Assembly (NCBI GenBank): GCA_947062675.1
Contig: CAMSQM010000023.1
Span: forward strand, 1-47,911
Direction of reading: 5' to 3'
From: an uncultured Roseburia sp.
Lineage (GTDB): Bacteria > Bacillota > Clostridia > Lachnospirales > Lachnospiraceae
Length of the DNA: 47,911 nucleotides
Shown: piece by piece, positions 24,392 through 33,385 of the stretch
Position numbering within the stretch: position 1 is the stretch's first letter
Layout of the letters: every line of letters starts with the position of its first letter
Program-made: the position numbers and the translations under genes
Notes under the pieces: generated by a model
What the model was told of the DNA's origin: nothing
What the model saw: only the letters and a program-made list of their open reading frames with translations
The model's database searches: none

Positions 24392-25553
24392 GATAAAAGC
24401 GTACTGTAGTACGGTGGACTGGGAACAGGCCGGCATCGTGGCGTTTTACGGCTTTTTTGCGATAAATATCCTGATGAAGGCTTTTTCGTACGACCACGGC
24501 GATAATATTTACAAATATTTTTTCGTGTTTGGTATGGCGTTTCTGGCTGTCAAGCTTGCGACAACCAGATATACCCTGCGCGAGGTCATCTGGGTTGCCA
24601 TCCTGCTGGGACTGGGACTTGTTCTCTCGGTGATTACCAAATCAAATACATGGCTTCTGCTGTTTCTGACGATCTCCGGTATGAAAAACACCAGCTTCCG
24701 GGTGCTGGCGCGGTTTGCGCTTTATATCCGGGCATTCAGCATGACGCTGCTTGTGGCCGGTTCTTATTTCGGCGTGTACGATATGGGATTTAAGACGACG
24801 CCGGATACCAGATATGTTGAGATCCCGGTGTACAGTTTTGCGATGAGCGAGCCGAATACGGCATTTCTGGCAGTATTTCTGACGCTGGAGCTGCTGCTTT
24901 ACTGTAACTATGAGAAGCTGAATAAATGGTGGTTTTTCGGAACGTCGGCGGTGGCGCTGCTTTTTTACAAATGGACGTTCTGCCGAACGGGAATAGCGGT
25001 TTTTTTCTTCTGCTGGGCGCTGATAATTCTGGAAAAACTGGTGAAGAGCAGAAAGATAAAGTTTCTGCTGGTGCTCTCCGTTCCGGTCGGGGCATTGTTC
25101 AGCTTTGTGATGATGGTGCTCTACGATGCGGGGAATCCGTTTATGAAGCTGATGAGCCATCTTGTGTCGGGAAGAATCTATATTATGAACGGTTTTTACC
25201 GGCAGGTGGGACTTTCCCTGTTTCCAAGGACACAGGAACTGTTTTATGCCAATTATTACGGGCTGATCGACAACGCCTATATGTTTGTGCTTCTCTATTG
25301 CGGTGTGATCGTGGCGGCGCTGTTTTTCGCGGGAGTCTGTGCAAGTCTGTTTTACCTGTGGCGGCGCGGACATTACAGGGAGCTTGTGATGATTACCGGA
25401 ATGGCGCTGTACGGGGTTCTGGAGCAGTATGTCATGAACGGATTTATGAACCTTTTTATTCTGCTGTGCGGCATTCTGCTCTATCCGGACATTCTGGGGG
25501 ATGAAAGAAACGTGCCTTTATGTACAGAAATACAGAAAATGGCGCAGAAATGA
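24384..25553 (+). CDS. Wzy-like polysaccharide polymerase (O-antigen ligase/polymerase family)
   Basis: 389 aa integral membrane protein with about 10-11 hydrophobic segments and a larger outer loop near residues 250-300 (SGRIYIMNGFYRQVGLSLFP, then LFYANYYGLIDNAYMFVLLYCG). This layout, with SGR...DN in the loop, is that of Wzy polymerases and related WaaL-like proteins. The start at 24384 overlaps the stop of the Wzz-like gene by 8 nt, and the next GT2 gene begins 8 nt after its stop, so the three are one operon. It would link repeat units outside the membrane, with length set by the Wzz-like partner. Confidence 0.78.
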   Translation: MNRIKAYCSTVDWEQAGIVAFYGFFAINILMKAFSYDHGDNIYKYFFVFGMAFLAVKLATTRYTLREVIWVAILLGLGLVLSVITKSNTWLLLFLTISGMKNTSFRVLARFALYIRAFSMTLLVAGSYFGVYDMGFKTTPDTRYVEIPVYSFAMSEPNTAFLAVFLTLELLLYCNYEKLNKWWFFGTSAVALLFYKWTFCRTGIAVFFFCWALIILEKLVKSRKIKFLLVLSVPVGALFSFVMMVLYDAGNPFMKLMSHLVSGRIYIMNGFYRQVGLSLFPRTQELFYANYYGLIDNAYMFVLLYCGVIVAALFFAGVCASLFYLWRRGHYRELVMITGMALYGVLEQYVMNGFMNLFILLCGILLYPDILGDERNVPLCTEIQKMAQK

Positions 25554-25560
25554 GGAGAAC

Positions 25561-26442
25561 ATGGAGAACCGGACAGAAATGGAAAATGACAATACCCGCC
25601 AGATGAAAAATGCACATATCAGCAGAATTCTGGCCATTTTTACCTGTCACAACAGAAAGGCGCTGACGGAGCGGTGCCTGAGGACGCTTGCGCAGAATGA
25701 GCGGGTACAGTTTGACTATGTTGTGGTGGATGACGGGAGCACGGACGGTACCGGGGAGATGTTAAAGGCGCTGCCGTACAGGGTTGATCTGGTGAAGGGC
25801 GACGGAAATCTGTTCTGGAACGGCGGTATGCACATGGCGATCGAGCATGCCAAAAAGCATCATCCGGATTATGAATATTATATGCTGCTGAATGATGATA
25901 CCAGATTTTTTGCCGGAATTTTTGATAAAATGCTGCCGCAGCTGAAGCGGGATACGGTTCTGGTCGGCGCGATCTGCGGTGAGCAGGGCCTGCTGAGTTA
26001 TGGCGGTATCCGGTACACAAGAGGGATTAAGTACAAAAAAATGGGGCCGGAGGCCGCGGATGTCGTCTTTGATACATTTAACGCAAACTGTGCGGTTATT
26101 CCGCATGATATTTTTATGCAGGTCGGTATAGATCCGTTTTACCGGCACAGCATCGGGGACTTTGATTATGGCCTGCAGATCAGCCGGAAAGGATATGAAA
26201 TCCGGGTATTTTCTGAATTTGCGGGCGAGTGCAATGATAATACGCTGCAGAAGACCTGGCAGGATGAGACACTGCCGCGGCTGGAGCGGCTGCGGTTAAA
26301 GGAGAGCAGAAAGGGTCTTCCCTTCGCGGACTGGTTCCACTTTCTGCACAAGAATTTCGGGCTGGGCACGGCGATTGTGCGTTCGGTTACCCCGTATGTA
26401 AGGATACTGCTGGGGACGAAAACCCGGTATTCAGGCGCATGA
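25561..26442 (+). CDS. Family 2 glycosyltransferase
   Basis: 293 aa GT-A enzyme. After a ~25-residue hydrophilic leader, ILAIFTCHNRKALTERCL and VVVDDGSTDGTGEML mark the nucleotide-sugar half; LLNDDT is the DxD-like metal motif. GDFDYGLQISRKG and later sequence match rhamnosyltransferase/galactofuranosyltransferase-like GT2 proteins that prefix NGG (FWNGGMHMA). The ATG at 25561 has AGGAG upstream and the site overlaps the stop of the polymerase gene. It would add one sugar of the repeat unit on the cytoplasmic face. Confidence 0.88.
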   Translation: MENRTEMENDNTRQMKNAHISRILAIFTCHNRKALTERCLRTLAQNERVQFDYVVVDDGSTDGTGEMLKALPYRVDLVKGDGNLFWNGGMHMAIEHAKKHHPDYEYYMLLNDDTRFFAGIFDKMLPQLKRDTVLVGAICGEQGLLSYGGIRYTRGIKYKKMGPEAADVVFDTFNANCAVIPHDIFMQVGIDPFYRHSIGDFDYGLQISRKGYEIRVFSEFAGECNDNTLQKTWQDETLPRLERLRLKESRKGLPFADWFHFLHKNFGLGTAIVRSVTPYVRILLGTKTRYSGA

Positions 26443-26469
26443 GGCAGCGGAAAAGAGAGAGGAAGAGAT

Positions 26470-26682
26470 ATGGAAGAGTTTTTAAAGTTTATGGCGGAAA
26501 TTCTTGAGATGGATGAGGGTGCCCTGAAGGCCGGGACGACGCAGGAGGAAGTGGAGACCTGGGATTCCCTGATGCAGCTGCGTCTCGTCGGCGAGGTGGA
26601 GGCGAAATACGGCGTGATGATTCCGATGGATGAGATTTCGAAGCTCACGACGCCGGAGGCCTTTTACGCATATGTAAAATAA
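26470..26682 (+). CDS. Acyl carrier protein-like protein
   Basis: 70 aa, acidic, with the four-helix ACP pattern and the phosphopantetheine site at Ser33 in TWDSLMQLRL. It is the WDSL form common to carrier proteins of FkbH-type and polysaccharide-tailoring clusters, not the DSLD form of fatty acid synthesis. The next gene, 36 nt on, is FkbH-like, its expected partner. GAGAGGAAGAG stands before the ATG. It probably carries a glyceryl or other acyl group for transfer to the polymer. Confidence 0.9.
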   Translation: MEEFLKFMAEILEMDEGALKAGTTQEEVETWDSLMQLRLVGEVEAKYGVMIPMDEISKLTTPEAFYAYVK

Positions 26683-26718
26683 TATAATGAAAAAAAGTGA
26701 AAACGGAGGTTAGCGGGT

Positions 26719-28386
26719 ATGCGGATTTCAATTCTGTCGAATGTGAATCTGGATATGCTGGACGGGCTGCTGAAAAAAGAGCACGAGGTATACCGGACTT
26801 CCGGTTACGGGGAGTGGGCGGCCCTTGCTCTCCGCAGGGAGCAGGGGCTGGCGGATTTTGCGCCGGAATGTCTGCTCCTTCTGCTCGAGGGAAACGAGCT
26901 GTTAAAACAGTGTACAGAGGAAGGGGACTGGAGGGCGGAACTTGACCGGACAAAGGAATATGCCGCAAAGCTGGCAGAAAATTATCCGGACAGTTTTCTT
27001 CTTGTGTCCACGATTGACGTAAGGCCCGAGTGCATCCGGGGAAAAGACAGTGCGGACGGGGCGCTGGCCGCCGCCGCTTACTGGGACGGGGCGCTCTCGC
27101 AGCTTTCCGGGCGGTATCCGAATCTTCACCGTTTTGAGCTGCGCAGCCTGATTGAGGAGCATGGAAGAAAGGCCTTTTATTCCAGCCGGTTCTGGTATCT
27201 GGGATCGGTTCCATACGATATGAGAGCGCTGCATGTGCTGGCGGACGAGATCAGGAGGGTTCTGGGAAAGCTGTGCTGCGTCCGCAGAAAAGTACTGGTG
27301 CTGGATCTCGACAATACGCTCTGGGGAGGCGTTGCCGGGGAGGACGGCCCGGAAGGAATTGTGCTGGGCGGCGACCATGAGGGCGCCGTCTATCAGGATA
27401 CCCAGCGGGAGATCCGCAGGATGCAGCGGCAGGGGGTGCTTCTCGCGATCGCATCTAAAAATAATCCGGAGGATGTGACAAAAATTTTTCGGGAGAATCC
27501 CCATATGGTGCTGCGGGAGGAAGATTTTGCAGCCATCTGCGCGAACTGGGAGCCAAAGCACGAAAATGTCCGGAAAATGGCAGAGGAGCTGAATCTCGGG
27601 CTGGATGCGTTTGTGTTTGTGGATGACAATGAGGCGGAGCGGGCTGCGATGCGGATTCATCTGCCGGAGGTCGCGGTTGTGGAATTTCCGGCGGAGACGG
27701 CGGAGCTGCCGGAACGGATGCGCCGGGTCTATGAGGAATATTTCTGGTCCTTTAAGCTGACGGAGGAAGACCGGGAGAAGACAAGACAATACCGGGAAGA
27801 AAAACAGCGGCGGGACGAGCGCGCTGCCGCTGCTTCCTATGAGGATTATCTGAGATCGCTGGAGACGAAAATCCGGCTTGCCCGGGTGACGCCGGAACGG
27901 ATGGAGCGGGCAGTTCAGCTGATGAACAAGACCAATCAGTTTAATGTGTGCACGCTGCGGATGGATGTCACACAGCTGAACCGGTATCTGGCGGAGGAAA
28001 ACGGACAGCTTATTATGGCGGAGGTGTCCGATAAGTACGGGAACAGCGGCTGGGTGGCGGAATTTTTGTATCACACCCAGGGCAGTGCGGCGATTATTGA
28101 TAATTTTCTGATGAGCTGCCGTGTAATGGGAAGAATGGTCGAGGACGCGGTGTTCGCCGCCGTGCGGGAGAGGCTGTTTTCGCAGGGGATCACGGAAATC
28201 CGCGCGGCATACCGGAAGACGGCTAAAAATAAGCCTGTGGAGCGTCTCTGGGAGCAGTTCGGGTTTGCTGAGACCGGCGCGGATGGAGAGTGCAGGCAGT
28301 ATCGCCTCCTCCGCGGGGAAGAGCGCAGGGAGAAGACGGACGGTGAGCGGGTACATACCGTGGTCTGGGAGGAAGCGGAGTTTTAA
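26719..28386 (+). CDS. FkbH-like HAD-IIIC protein with C-terminal GNAT-like domain
   Basis: 555 aa. An N-terminal ~170-residue region precedes the HAD domain with the nucleophile motif LDLDNTLWGG (D196, D198), IASKNNPEDV and VFVDDNEAERAAM. The C-terminal part (~380-530) is GNAT-like and contains LMNKTNQFNVCTLR, a hallmark of FkbH proteins. In known systems FkbH takes 1,3-bisphosphoglycerate, dephosphorylates it and loads a glyceryl group on an ACP. The ACP gene just upstream and the acyltransferase just downstream fit this. GGAGG stands 9 nt before the ATG. In a polysaccharide locus the product is likely a glyceryl decoration, which is inference. Confidence 0.9.
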   Translation: MRISILSNVNLDMLDGLLKKEHEVYRTSGYGEWAALALRREQGLADFAPECLLLLLEGNELLKQCTEEGDWRAELDRTKEYAAKLAENYPDSFLLVSTIDVRPECIRGKDSADGALAAAAYWDGALSQLSGRYPNLHRFELRSLIEEHGRKAFYSSRFWYLGSVPYDMRALHVLADEIRRVLGKLCCVRRKVLVLDLDNTLWGGVAGEDGPEGIVLGGDHEGAVYQDTQREIRRMQRQGVLLAIASKNNPEDVTKIFRENPHMVLREEDFAAICANWEPKHENVRKMAEELNLGLDAFVFVDDNEAERAAMRIHLPEVAVVEFPAETAELPERMRRVYEEYFWSFKLTEEDREKTRQYREEKQRRDERAAAASYEDYLRSLETKIRLARVTPERMERAVQLMNKTNQFNVCTLRMDVTQLNRYLAEENGQLIMAEVSDKYGNSGWVAEFLYHTQGSAAIIDNFLMSCRVMGRMVEDAVFAAVRERLFSQGITEIRAAYRKTAKNKPVERLWEQFGFAETGADGECRQYRLLRGEERREKTDGERVHTVVWEEAEF

Positions 28387-28425
28387 CGGCGGACCGCGCC
28401 TGCGGTCCGGAAAGAGAGGCGGAAA

Positions 28426-28992
28426 ATGGAGTCGGGATATTATACGGAGCAGGAACTGGAAGCGTTTGGCTTTGCCCGTGTGGGCAGGGATGTGAAAATC
28501 AGCCGGAGGGCCAGTATTTACGGCGCACAGCATATGTCGTTCGGGGATCATGTGCGTGTGGATGATTTCTGCGTGCTCAGCGGGAAGATATGTTTTGGCA
28601 GTTATATTCATGTGGCGGTGATGACGGCGCTCTTTGGAGGGAGCGCGGGGATTACGTTTGAGGATTACACGGGGATTTCGTCGCGCTGCGCGGTGTATGC
28701 GACGACGGATGATTATTCCGGGGATTATATGACCAACCCGACGGTGCCGGAGAAATATACCAATGTTATCAATCTGCCGGTCACGATCTGTCGCCATTCC
28801 ATCATCGGAACGGGTTCCACGATTCTTCCCGGTGTCACGATCGGGGAGGGTTGCGCGCTGTGCGCCATGACCCTGGCGACGAAGGATACGAAGCCATGGG
28901 GGATTTACCTCGGCCAGCAGTGTGTGCGCGTGAAGGAGAGGAGCAGAAAGCTGCTGGAGCTGGACATTTCGGAGCTGGAAAAACCTGTTTGA
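28426..28992 (+). CDS. Left-handed beta-helix acyltransferase (hexapeptide family)
   Basis: 188 aa with hexapeptide-like turns (ISRRASIYGAQHMSFGDHVRVDDFCVLSG, IIGTGSTILPGVTIGEGCAL, when read in pieces) of the LacA/MaaT/NeuD type that use CoA or ACP thioesters. It lacks the usual PW at the very end but has KPWGIYLG, the loop that bounds the acceptor site in this family. It follows FkbH by 39 nt with an AGAGAGGCGG stretch before the ATG. It is a good candidate for moving the FkbH-made acyl group from the ACP to a sugar. Acetyl transfer is the alternative. Confidence 0.87.
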   Translation: MESGYYTEQELEAFGFARVGRDVKISRRASIYGAQHMSFGDHVRVDDFCVLSGKICFGSYIHVAVMTALFGGSAGITFEDYTGISSRCAVYATTDDYSGDYMTNPTVPEKYTNVINLPVTICRHSIIGTGSTILPGVTIGEGCALCAMTLATKDTKPWGIYLGQQCVRVKERSRKLLELDISELEKPV

Positions 28993-29090
28993 AAAATTAA
29001 GAAAAAATTCCTTTTATGCTTATAGGAGATATGTTATGATGAAAAAAGGTATTTTACCAAATTATAAAGCGAAGTGAGGGATACATTGTT

Positions 29091-30197
29091 GTGAAAAAAA
29101 GATTTATGACACTGGCTGCGGTGCTGATGGCGGTTATGTCCATGGCGGCATGCGGTGACAAGGAGGAGCAGGATACCCTGGCGGATGCCGGGACAGAAAT
29201 GACAGAGACGGTCAGCCCGGAGACAGAGTCCGTGGCGGAGCCGACAGAGGTGCCGGAGGTGCTTCCGGAGGGAATGTACAGAAGCGAGCTGACGAACGAA
29301 CTGATTGACGAGAGCCTGAAAAATCAGAGACCGGTTGCAGTGATGGTGGACAATGAGTCTATCGCGCTTCCGCATTATGGTTTAAGTGAGGCGGACGTCG
29401 TCTATGAGATGATGAACAGTACGCTCAACGGGCGTATTACCCGCTTTATGGTTCTCGTAAAGGACTGGGAGAAGATACAGCAGCTCGGCAGCATTCGCAG
29501 CGTGAGGCCGACCAATGTGCGGATTGCCGCGGAGTGGAATGCAGTGCTCTGCCACGACGGAGGTCCCTTCTACGTGGATCAGTACATGGCGCAGCCGTTC
29601 ATTGACAATTTCAGCGGGACTTTTTCACGTGTTGACAACGGCAAACCCAGGGAATACACGGAATACATACTTCCCGGGGATCTGGAGAAGAACTTTGAGC
29701 GTTCCGGGGTGGAGCGGGAATATACCTCGTATTATGAAGGGCCGCATTACCAGTTTGCGAGAGAGGATAATCCGGTTGATCTGTCCGCCGAGGCAGGCGT
29801 GATCGATGCCAGAACAGTCGATCTGCCGTTTCCGCATAATGACTCCATATTAGAGTATAATGAGGAGGAGCAGATTTACTATTATTCGGAGTACGGCAAA
29901 GCGCATGTGGATCCGGGCAATGACAATAAGCAGCTCAGTTTTAAGAATCTGCTGATTCAGAGCTGTGGATTCACACAGTATGACGAGCACGGATATATGA
30001 TTTTTGACTGTGTCAGCACAGGCGGCGGTTATTATGTGACCAACGGCAAGGCGATTCCGGTGACCTGGACGAAAACGAGCGATACTTCCCCGACGCGCTA
30101 TTATGACGGTGCGGGCAATGAGATTAAGCTTAATACGGGAAAGACATATGTGGGATTTGTTCCGGTGGATAACTGGACGGAAGTTGTGATAGAATAG
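29091..30197 (+). CDS. DUF3048 (YerB-like) lipoprotein
   Basis: 368 aa. A GTG start at 29091 gives MKKRFMTLAAVLMAVMSMAAC, a lipoprotein signal with Cys at ~21, followed by an acidic Thr/Glu-rich linker (~25-65). The DUF3048 region then shows RPVAVMVDN, DVVYEMMN, ITRFMVL, SIRSVRPT and HDGGPFY, and the C-terminal domain (YerB_C-type) ends with TGKTYVGFVPVD. The protein would be anchored on the outer face of the membrane. The family function is poorly known; it is common in Clostridia and Bacilli. It has a terminator after it but no clear promoter was found in the 98-nt gap before it. Confidence 0.92.
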   Translation: MKKRFMTLAAVLMAVMSMAACGDKEEQDTLADAGTEMTETVSPETESVAEPTEVPEVLPEGMYRSELTNELIDESLKNQRPVAVMVDNESIALPHYGLSEADVVYEMMNSTLNGRITRFMVLVKDWEKIQQLGSIRSVRPTNVRIAAEWNAVLCHDGGPFYVDQYMAQPFIDNFSGTFSRVDNGKPREYTEYILPGDLEKNFERSGVEREYTSYYEGPHYQFAREDNPVDLSAEAGVIDARTVDLPFPHNDSILEYNEEEQIYYYSEYGKAHVDPGNDNKQLSFKNLLIQSCGFTQYDEHGYMIFDCVSTGGGYYVTNGKAIPVTWTKTSDTSPTRYYDGAGNEIKLNTGKTYVGFVPVDNWTEVVIE

Positions 30198-30218
30198 CAG
30201 TGAAAGTGTCAGAGGTGT

Positions 30219-30266
30219 TCCGGCTCCGCCATTTCTGTAAGGAAATGGCGGGGCCGGATTGTTTTT
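30219..30266. terminator. Terminator between the DUF3048 and GT-D-like genes
   Basis: Long stem TCCGGCTCCGCCATTTC / GGAAATGGCGGGGCCGGA with a small loop and one mismatch, then TTGTTTTT. It serves the plus-strand gene; for the converging minus-strand operon the same stem could act too, though no strong T-run is seen on that side. Confidence 0.82.
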
Positions 30267-31206
30267 ACCAGTAGCACCCGTTATCAAGCCTGTCTTTGAA
30301 AGCCCTGCCGGGAGCTTCTGTTTTCGGAGCGCGCACCCAGTGCCCGTTGTAATAACGGCTGTAGGGCGGGTAATTGTCCCAGCGCGCGCCTCGGATACCG
30401 AAGAGCAGCTGAAGGGCGCCGCCGTACTGGATGGCCTGCTTACCGGCGCGTTTGAACATGCAGGCGAGATGAAAGCCGAAAGCGCTGCAGCTTAAGAGTG
30501 CGATATCAAAGTCGATTTTCATGGCTTCCTCATAGAGGTACCGGAGGGCCTGAAACCAGTCGTCAAAATCGTCCTCCTCCCGCGCGCCGCTGAACCAGAC
30601 GGATTTTAAGGTTTTCAGCTCGAATTCAGGAAGCACCTTTTTTCCTTCGTAGAACAGGTCGCGTCTGGGATACTGTTCTTTCATTGTCTCAACGAACGGA
30701 CTGATGACGAGTACTTTTTTTCCGGCGAGCGCCATGGTCCAGGGGACCTCGTAGAGGATTATTTCAATCTGCTCCAGGCGTATCAGCTCCGTCCTCGGGC
30801 AGTAAGAGCGGATAAAATATTCTTCCATCGGATGATCCTCAAAGTAGGCCAGGATGTCCACATCCCGGCAGTCTTTTTTAACCATGTCCGCCCAGCGGGT
30901 GATCTCCGCCTCGTCCTCATGAAAGAGAGTGTACATATTACTGTGCGAGAGACGGTTGACCGGAAACATTTTATGCTCATCGAGCAGCTGGATCAGTGTG
31001 AATTCAGCGCTTCCCAGGCGGCAGAGGGCGAACGGCTGTCCGCTTTCGATGTGTTTCCGGATCAGGGCGTTTGCCGTCTCGTCCGTGGGTGGCATTCTGC
31101 CGAGAAATTTTGTGTGCATAATGCTGTAAAGTCCGCCGCGCTCTGCCCTGAATTTGTGGTGCAGATGTTTGAGATAGTAGCGGAGGTAACAGAGTCTTTT
31201 TTTCAT
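30265..31206 (-). CDS. GT-D fold glycosyltransferase-like protein (DUF1792-related)
   Basis: 313 aa soluble protein. PFALCRLGSAEFTLI corresponds to the RFGDGE motif of GT-D (DUF1792) glycosyltransferases; here the Asp of GDGE is Ser but the Glu is kept. AGKKVLVISPFVETMKEQ and DIALLSCSAFGFHLA, followed by KQAIQYGGALQLLFGIRG, match the nucleotide-sugar half of that family. The C-terminus (YNGHWVRAP) is usual in related capsule genes. It is the last gene of a four-gene minus-strand operon, 19 nt after the acyltransferase gene. It probably adds a sugar to the surface polymer; the changed motif makes activity less certain. Confidence 0.75.
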   Translation of the reverse strand: MKKRLCYLRYYLKHLHHKFRAERGGLYSIMHTKFLGRMPPTDETANALIRKHIESGQPFALCRLGSAEFTLIQLLDEHKMFPVNRLSHSNMYTLFHEDEAEITRWADMVKKDCRDVDILAYFEDHPMEEYFIRSYCPRTELIRLEQIEIILYEVPWTMALAGKKVLVISPFVETMKEQYPRRDLFYEGKKVLPEFELKTLKSVWFSGAREEDDFDDWFQALRYLYEEAMKIDFDIALLSCSAFGFHLACMFKRAGKQAIQYGGALQLLFGIRGARWDNYPPYSRYYNGHWVRAPKTEAPGRAFKDRLDNGCYW

Positions 31207-31225
31207 AGAGAGCCTCCCTGGTGTT

Positions 31226-32278
31226 CTATTTTACTTTCAGAATAACGGCGGAAAGCCGGTCTGCAAGGCGCACGAACAGCGTACACGCACGGGTGGCGGC
31301 ACCTGTGAGAAACCTGCAGACAGGAGGTTCCATCCGCCCGACGGTGAATCTGCGCGCTTCGTCGAGTATGCCCGCGATAATCATGATCAGAAGAACGAAC
31401 CCGAAGATCAGGAAAATCAGATACCAGTCCGCGGAGTGGGCGCTCAGGTCAGTATAACGGTGGAGAATGGTACTGATAAAAGGATCCAGGACGTAGATGG
31501 CAAGGACACTTTTTGCCGCGCGGTTTATGAGGCGGCTGGAAAAATGCAGCTCTTTAAACAACAGGACGATCAGAACCGCGGCTGCGATGGTAAACAGGGA
31601 GCAGTCTCTGGAAAACGTACTGTAGAGCACGCCGGATCTTAAGGTGAGTAACAGATCGGCGCAAAATACAAAGAGCAGGGCCAGTGCGATGCCTGACAGG
31701 AGACGGGCGGGATAGTGCCGTCCGGGGTGCCAGAGGCACAGATATCTGCCGGTCAGATAGATCATCACAAAATGCATCAGCCCTTTTCCGGCATCCTGCA
31801 TGATATCATAGGTGGTCAGCGTCGGTATCAGACAAAACAGGAACAGCAGGACGAAAAGGAGCTGCCTGAACCGTTCTTTTGAGAGCTTTTCCGGAATCCG
31901 GTTCAGAAACGGGGCCAGCACGCACAGGGCAAAATAGCAGCTGATAAACCAGTAGCGTCTTGAGATTACCGGAATACATGCTTTTATCAGGGATTTTAGT
32001 CCGAAATCCCCGACGGCCACGGTGCCGCAGACGGTGAAAAAAATAATCATCAGGTCCAGGCGGATCAGCTTTGAGAGATCAAAGCGGATTCCGAAATAGC
32101 CGGAGATCAGGATAAAACAGGTGACGCCGGTGTTAAATACTGTATTTACCGCTACATTTACCGCGGTATTTGCCAGAGACGCGGTGGCGCCGGTGGCTGC
32201 AAACGTGTGCATGACGAGGATGCCGAAAATACACAGCAGGCGCAGAAGCTCAAAACTGGAGGTTCGTTCGTTTTTCAT
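31226..32278 (-). CDS. Acyltransferase-3 family membrane protein
   Basis: 350 aa with about 10 hydrophobic segments, starting SSFELLRLLCIFGILVMHTF, which holds the R-x-x-x and H of the acyltransferase-3 family (OafA/WecH type). These enzymes move acetyl or succinyl groups across the membrane to sugars of surface polysaccharides. ATG at 32278; it follows the DxD glycosyltransferase gene by 14 nt. The role is O-acetylation of the polymer made by this block, by family. Confidence 0.88.
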   Translation of the reverse strand: MKNERTSSFELLRLLCIFGILVMHTFAATGATASLANTAVNVAVNTVFNTGVTCFILISGYFGIRFDLSKLIRLDLMIIFFTVCGTVAVGDFGLKSLIKACIPVISRRYWFISCYFALCVLAPFLNRIPEKLSKERFRQLLFVLLFLFCLIPTLTTYDIMQDAGKGLMHFVMIYLTGRYLCLWHPGRHYPARLLSGIALALLFVFCADLLLTLRSGVLYSTFSRDCSLFTIAAAVLIVLLFKELHFSSRLINRAAKSVLAIYVLDPFISTILHRYTDLSAHSADWYLIFLIFGFVLLIMIIAGILDEARRFTVGRMEPPVCRFLTGAATRACTLFVRLADRLSAVILKVK

Positions 32279-32292
32279 AATGCAGGATATCC

Positions 32293-33345
32293 TTATCTTG
32301 TTTTTTTATCCGTGGAAGATTTTTTGTTCAGGCCGGCAGCGCGTTTCAACTTAAGACGCTGCTGAAACGTCGTGTTGCCGTGTTTTATATCCGCAAGCAT
32401 TCCGCGGACTTTCCAGAGAAGCTTCCGGCATCTGGCAGAGAGTGAATAAGTCTGATGTCTGCAGACCCCTTCCATGAAAATTTTGGTGGTGTCCCCGAAA
32501 TGCAGACTCAGGAAAACGGTGCGCTGATGTTCTTTTTTTGTGTAGCAGCAGGGTCTTCCATTCTCCCAGTGCAGTTTTTTCAGTCCAAGTATGGGGTGAA
32601 ATTCGTACTGACTGGTCAGATAGTTGTCAGGGATTCCGATGAAGTTGTCGAACACGGCATTGTGTCTGTCGGGGAGCAGAAGATTTAAAAATTCTCCTTC
32701 GGGAAGCGTACGGATCCAGAGGTAGAGCAGGTTCATCTCGCAGACTCCGCCGTAAATGCCGTATTTTTTGTGGACATTCCATTTTTCAAGCAGAAGCTCT
32801 CTGTGATTTTTATACACATCAATACAGTAGTCCGTAAATTCGGTCAGTCCCTGTTTTGTGAAATAGGCAACTCCCGCGCAGGCTTTCCACTTGTAACCGT
32901 TGCCCGACGGGAGCGCGCCAAGGTCCTGATTTTCGGGTACTTCCATCGCGGTTTTACAGTGGCGGAAGGGCGCATAGGCGCTGACGTTGACATAGAGCAA
33001 TACATCGCTGTCGATGATTACGCAGTCGTCGTACCCGTTTCGCTCCAGGTATTCGAGGATCAGGAAAAAACGCTTGAAAATCCCCTCCGCCCATGCCTGC
33101 GGGTATGGAGAGAGATTTTCAAATACAGCGTGAAATGCTTTCCATTTGTCTGTGATAAAATCGTCGGCATTGTGCCAGTCGTCGCACCAGGCTCTGTTGA
33201 AGCTGTCGCCCAGCAGGACGACTTTCTGGTTGAAGCGTTTCGCCTGGAGGATGCAGTATTTTAAATACTCCTGATTCTTTCGTCCGCCGGACTGCGGCTT
33301 TTCGCCTGTCTCATGGTGAACGATGACGGGAATGATTCCGGACAT
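32293..33345 (-). CDS. DxD-containing glycosyltransferase of a capsule-type family
   Basis: 350 aa. IPVIVHHETGE at the start, YCILQAKRFNQKVVLLGD and VIIDSDVLLY (D-S-D, the metal motif) are arranged as in GT-A enzymes that act on lipid-linked or surface glycans. GVAYFTKQGLTEFTDYC and CEMNLLYLWI follow. The last ~50 residues are basic. I cannot fix the CAZy family; GT8- or GT32-like groups are possible. GGAGGT precedes the ATG. It lies in the minus-strand operon between a tandem GT2 and an acyltransferase. Confidence 0.72.
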   Translation of the reverse strand: MSGIIPVIVHHETGEKPQSGGRKNQEYLKYCILQAKRFNQKVVLLGDSFNRAWCDDWHNADDFITDKWKAFHAVFENLSPYPQAWAEGIFKRFFLILEYLERNGYDDCVIIDSDVLLYVNVSAYAPFRHCKTAMEVPENQDLGALPSGNGYKWKACAGVAYFTKQGLTEFTDYCIDVYKNHRELLLEKWNVHKKYGIYGGVCEMNLLYLWIRTLPEGEFLNLLLPDRHNAVFDNFIGIPDNYLTSQYEFHPILGLKKLHWENGRPCCYTKKEHQRTVFLSLHFGDTTKIFMEGVCRHQTYSLSARCRKLLWKVRGMLADIKHGNTTFQQRLKLKRAAGLNKKSSTDKKTR

Positions 33346-33385
33346 GGGTACCTCCTTTTTGTGTGATCGTTACAGGGCGGAGCAG

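Noticed and set aside
26902-28797. Minus-strand open frame of 631 codons opposite the FkbH and acyltransferase genes
   Set aside because: The plus strand has two complete known families with ribosome binding sites; the antisense frame has low-complexity Arg/His/Pro-rich content.
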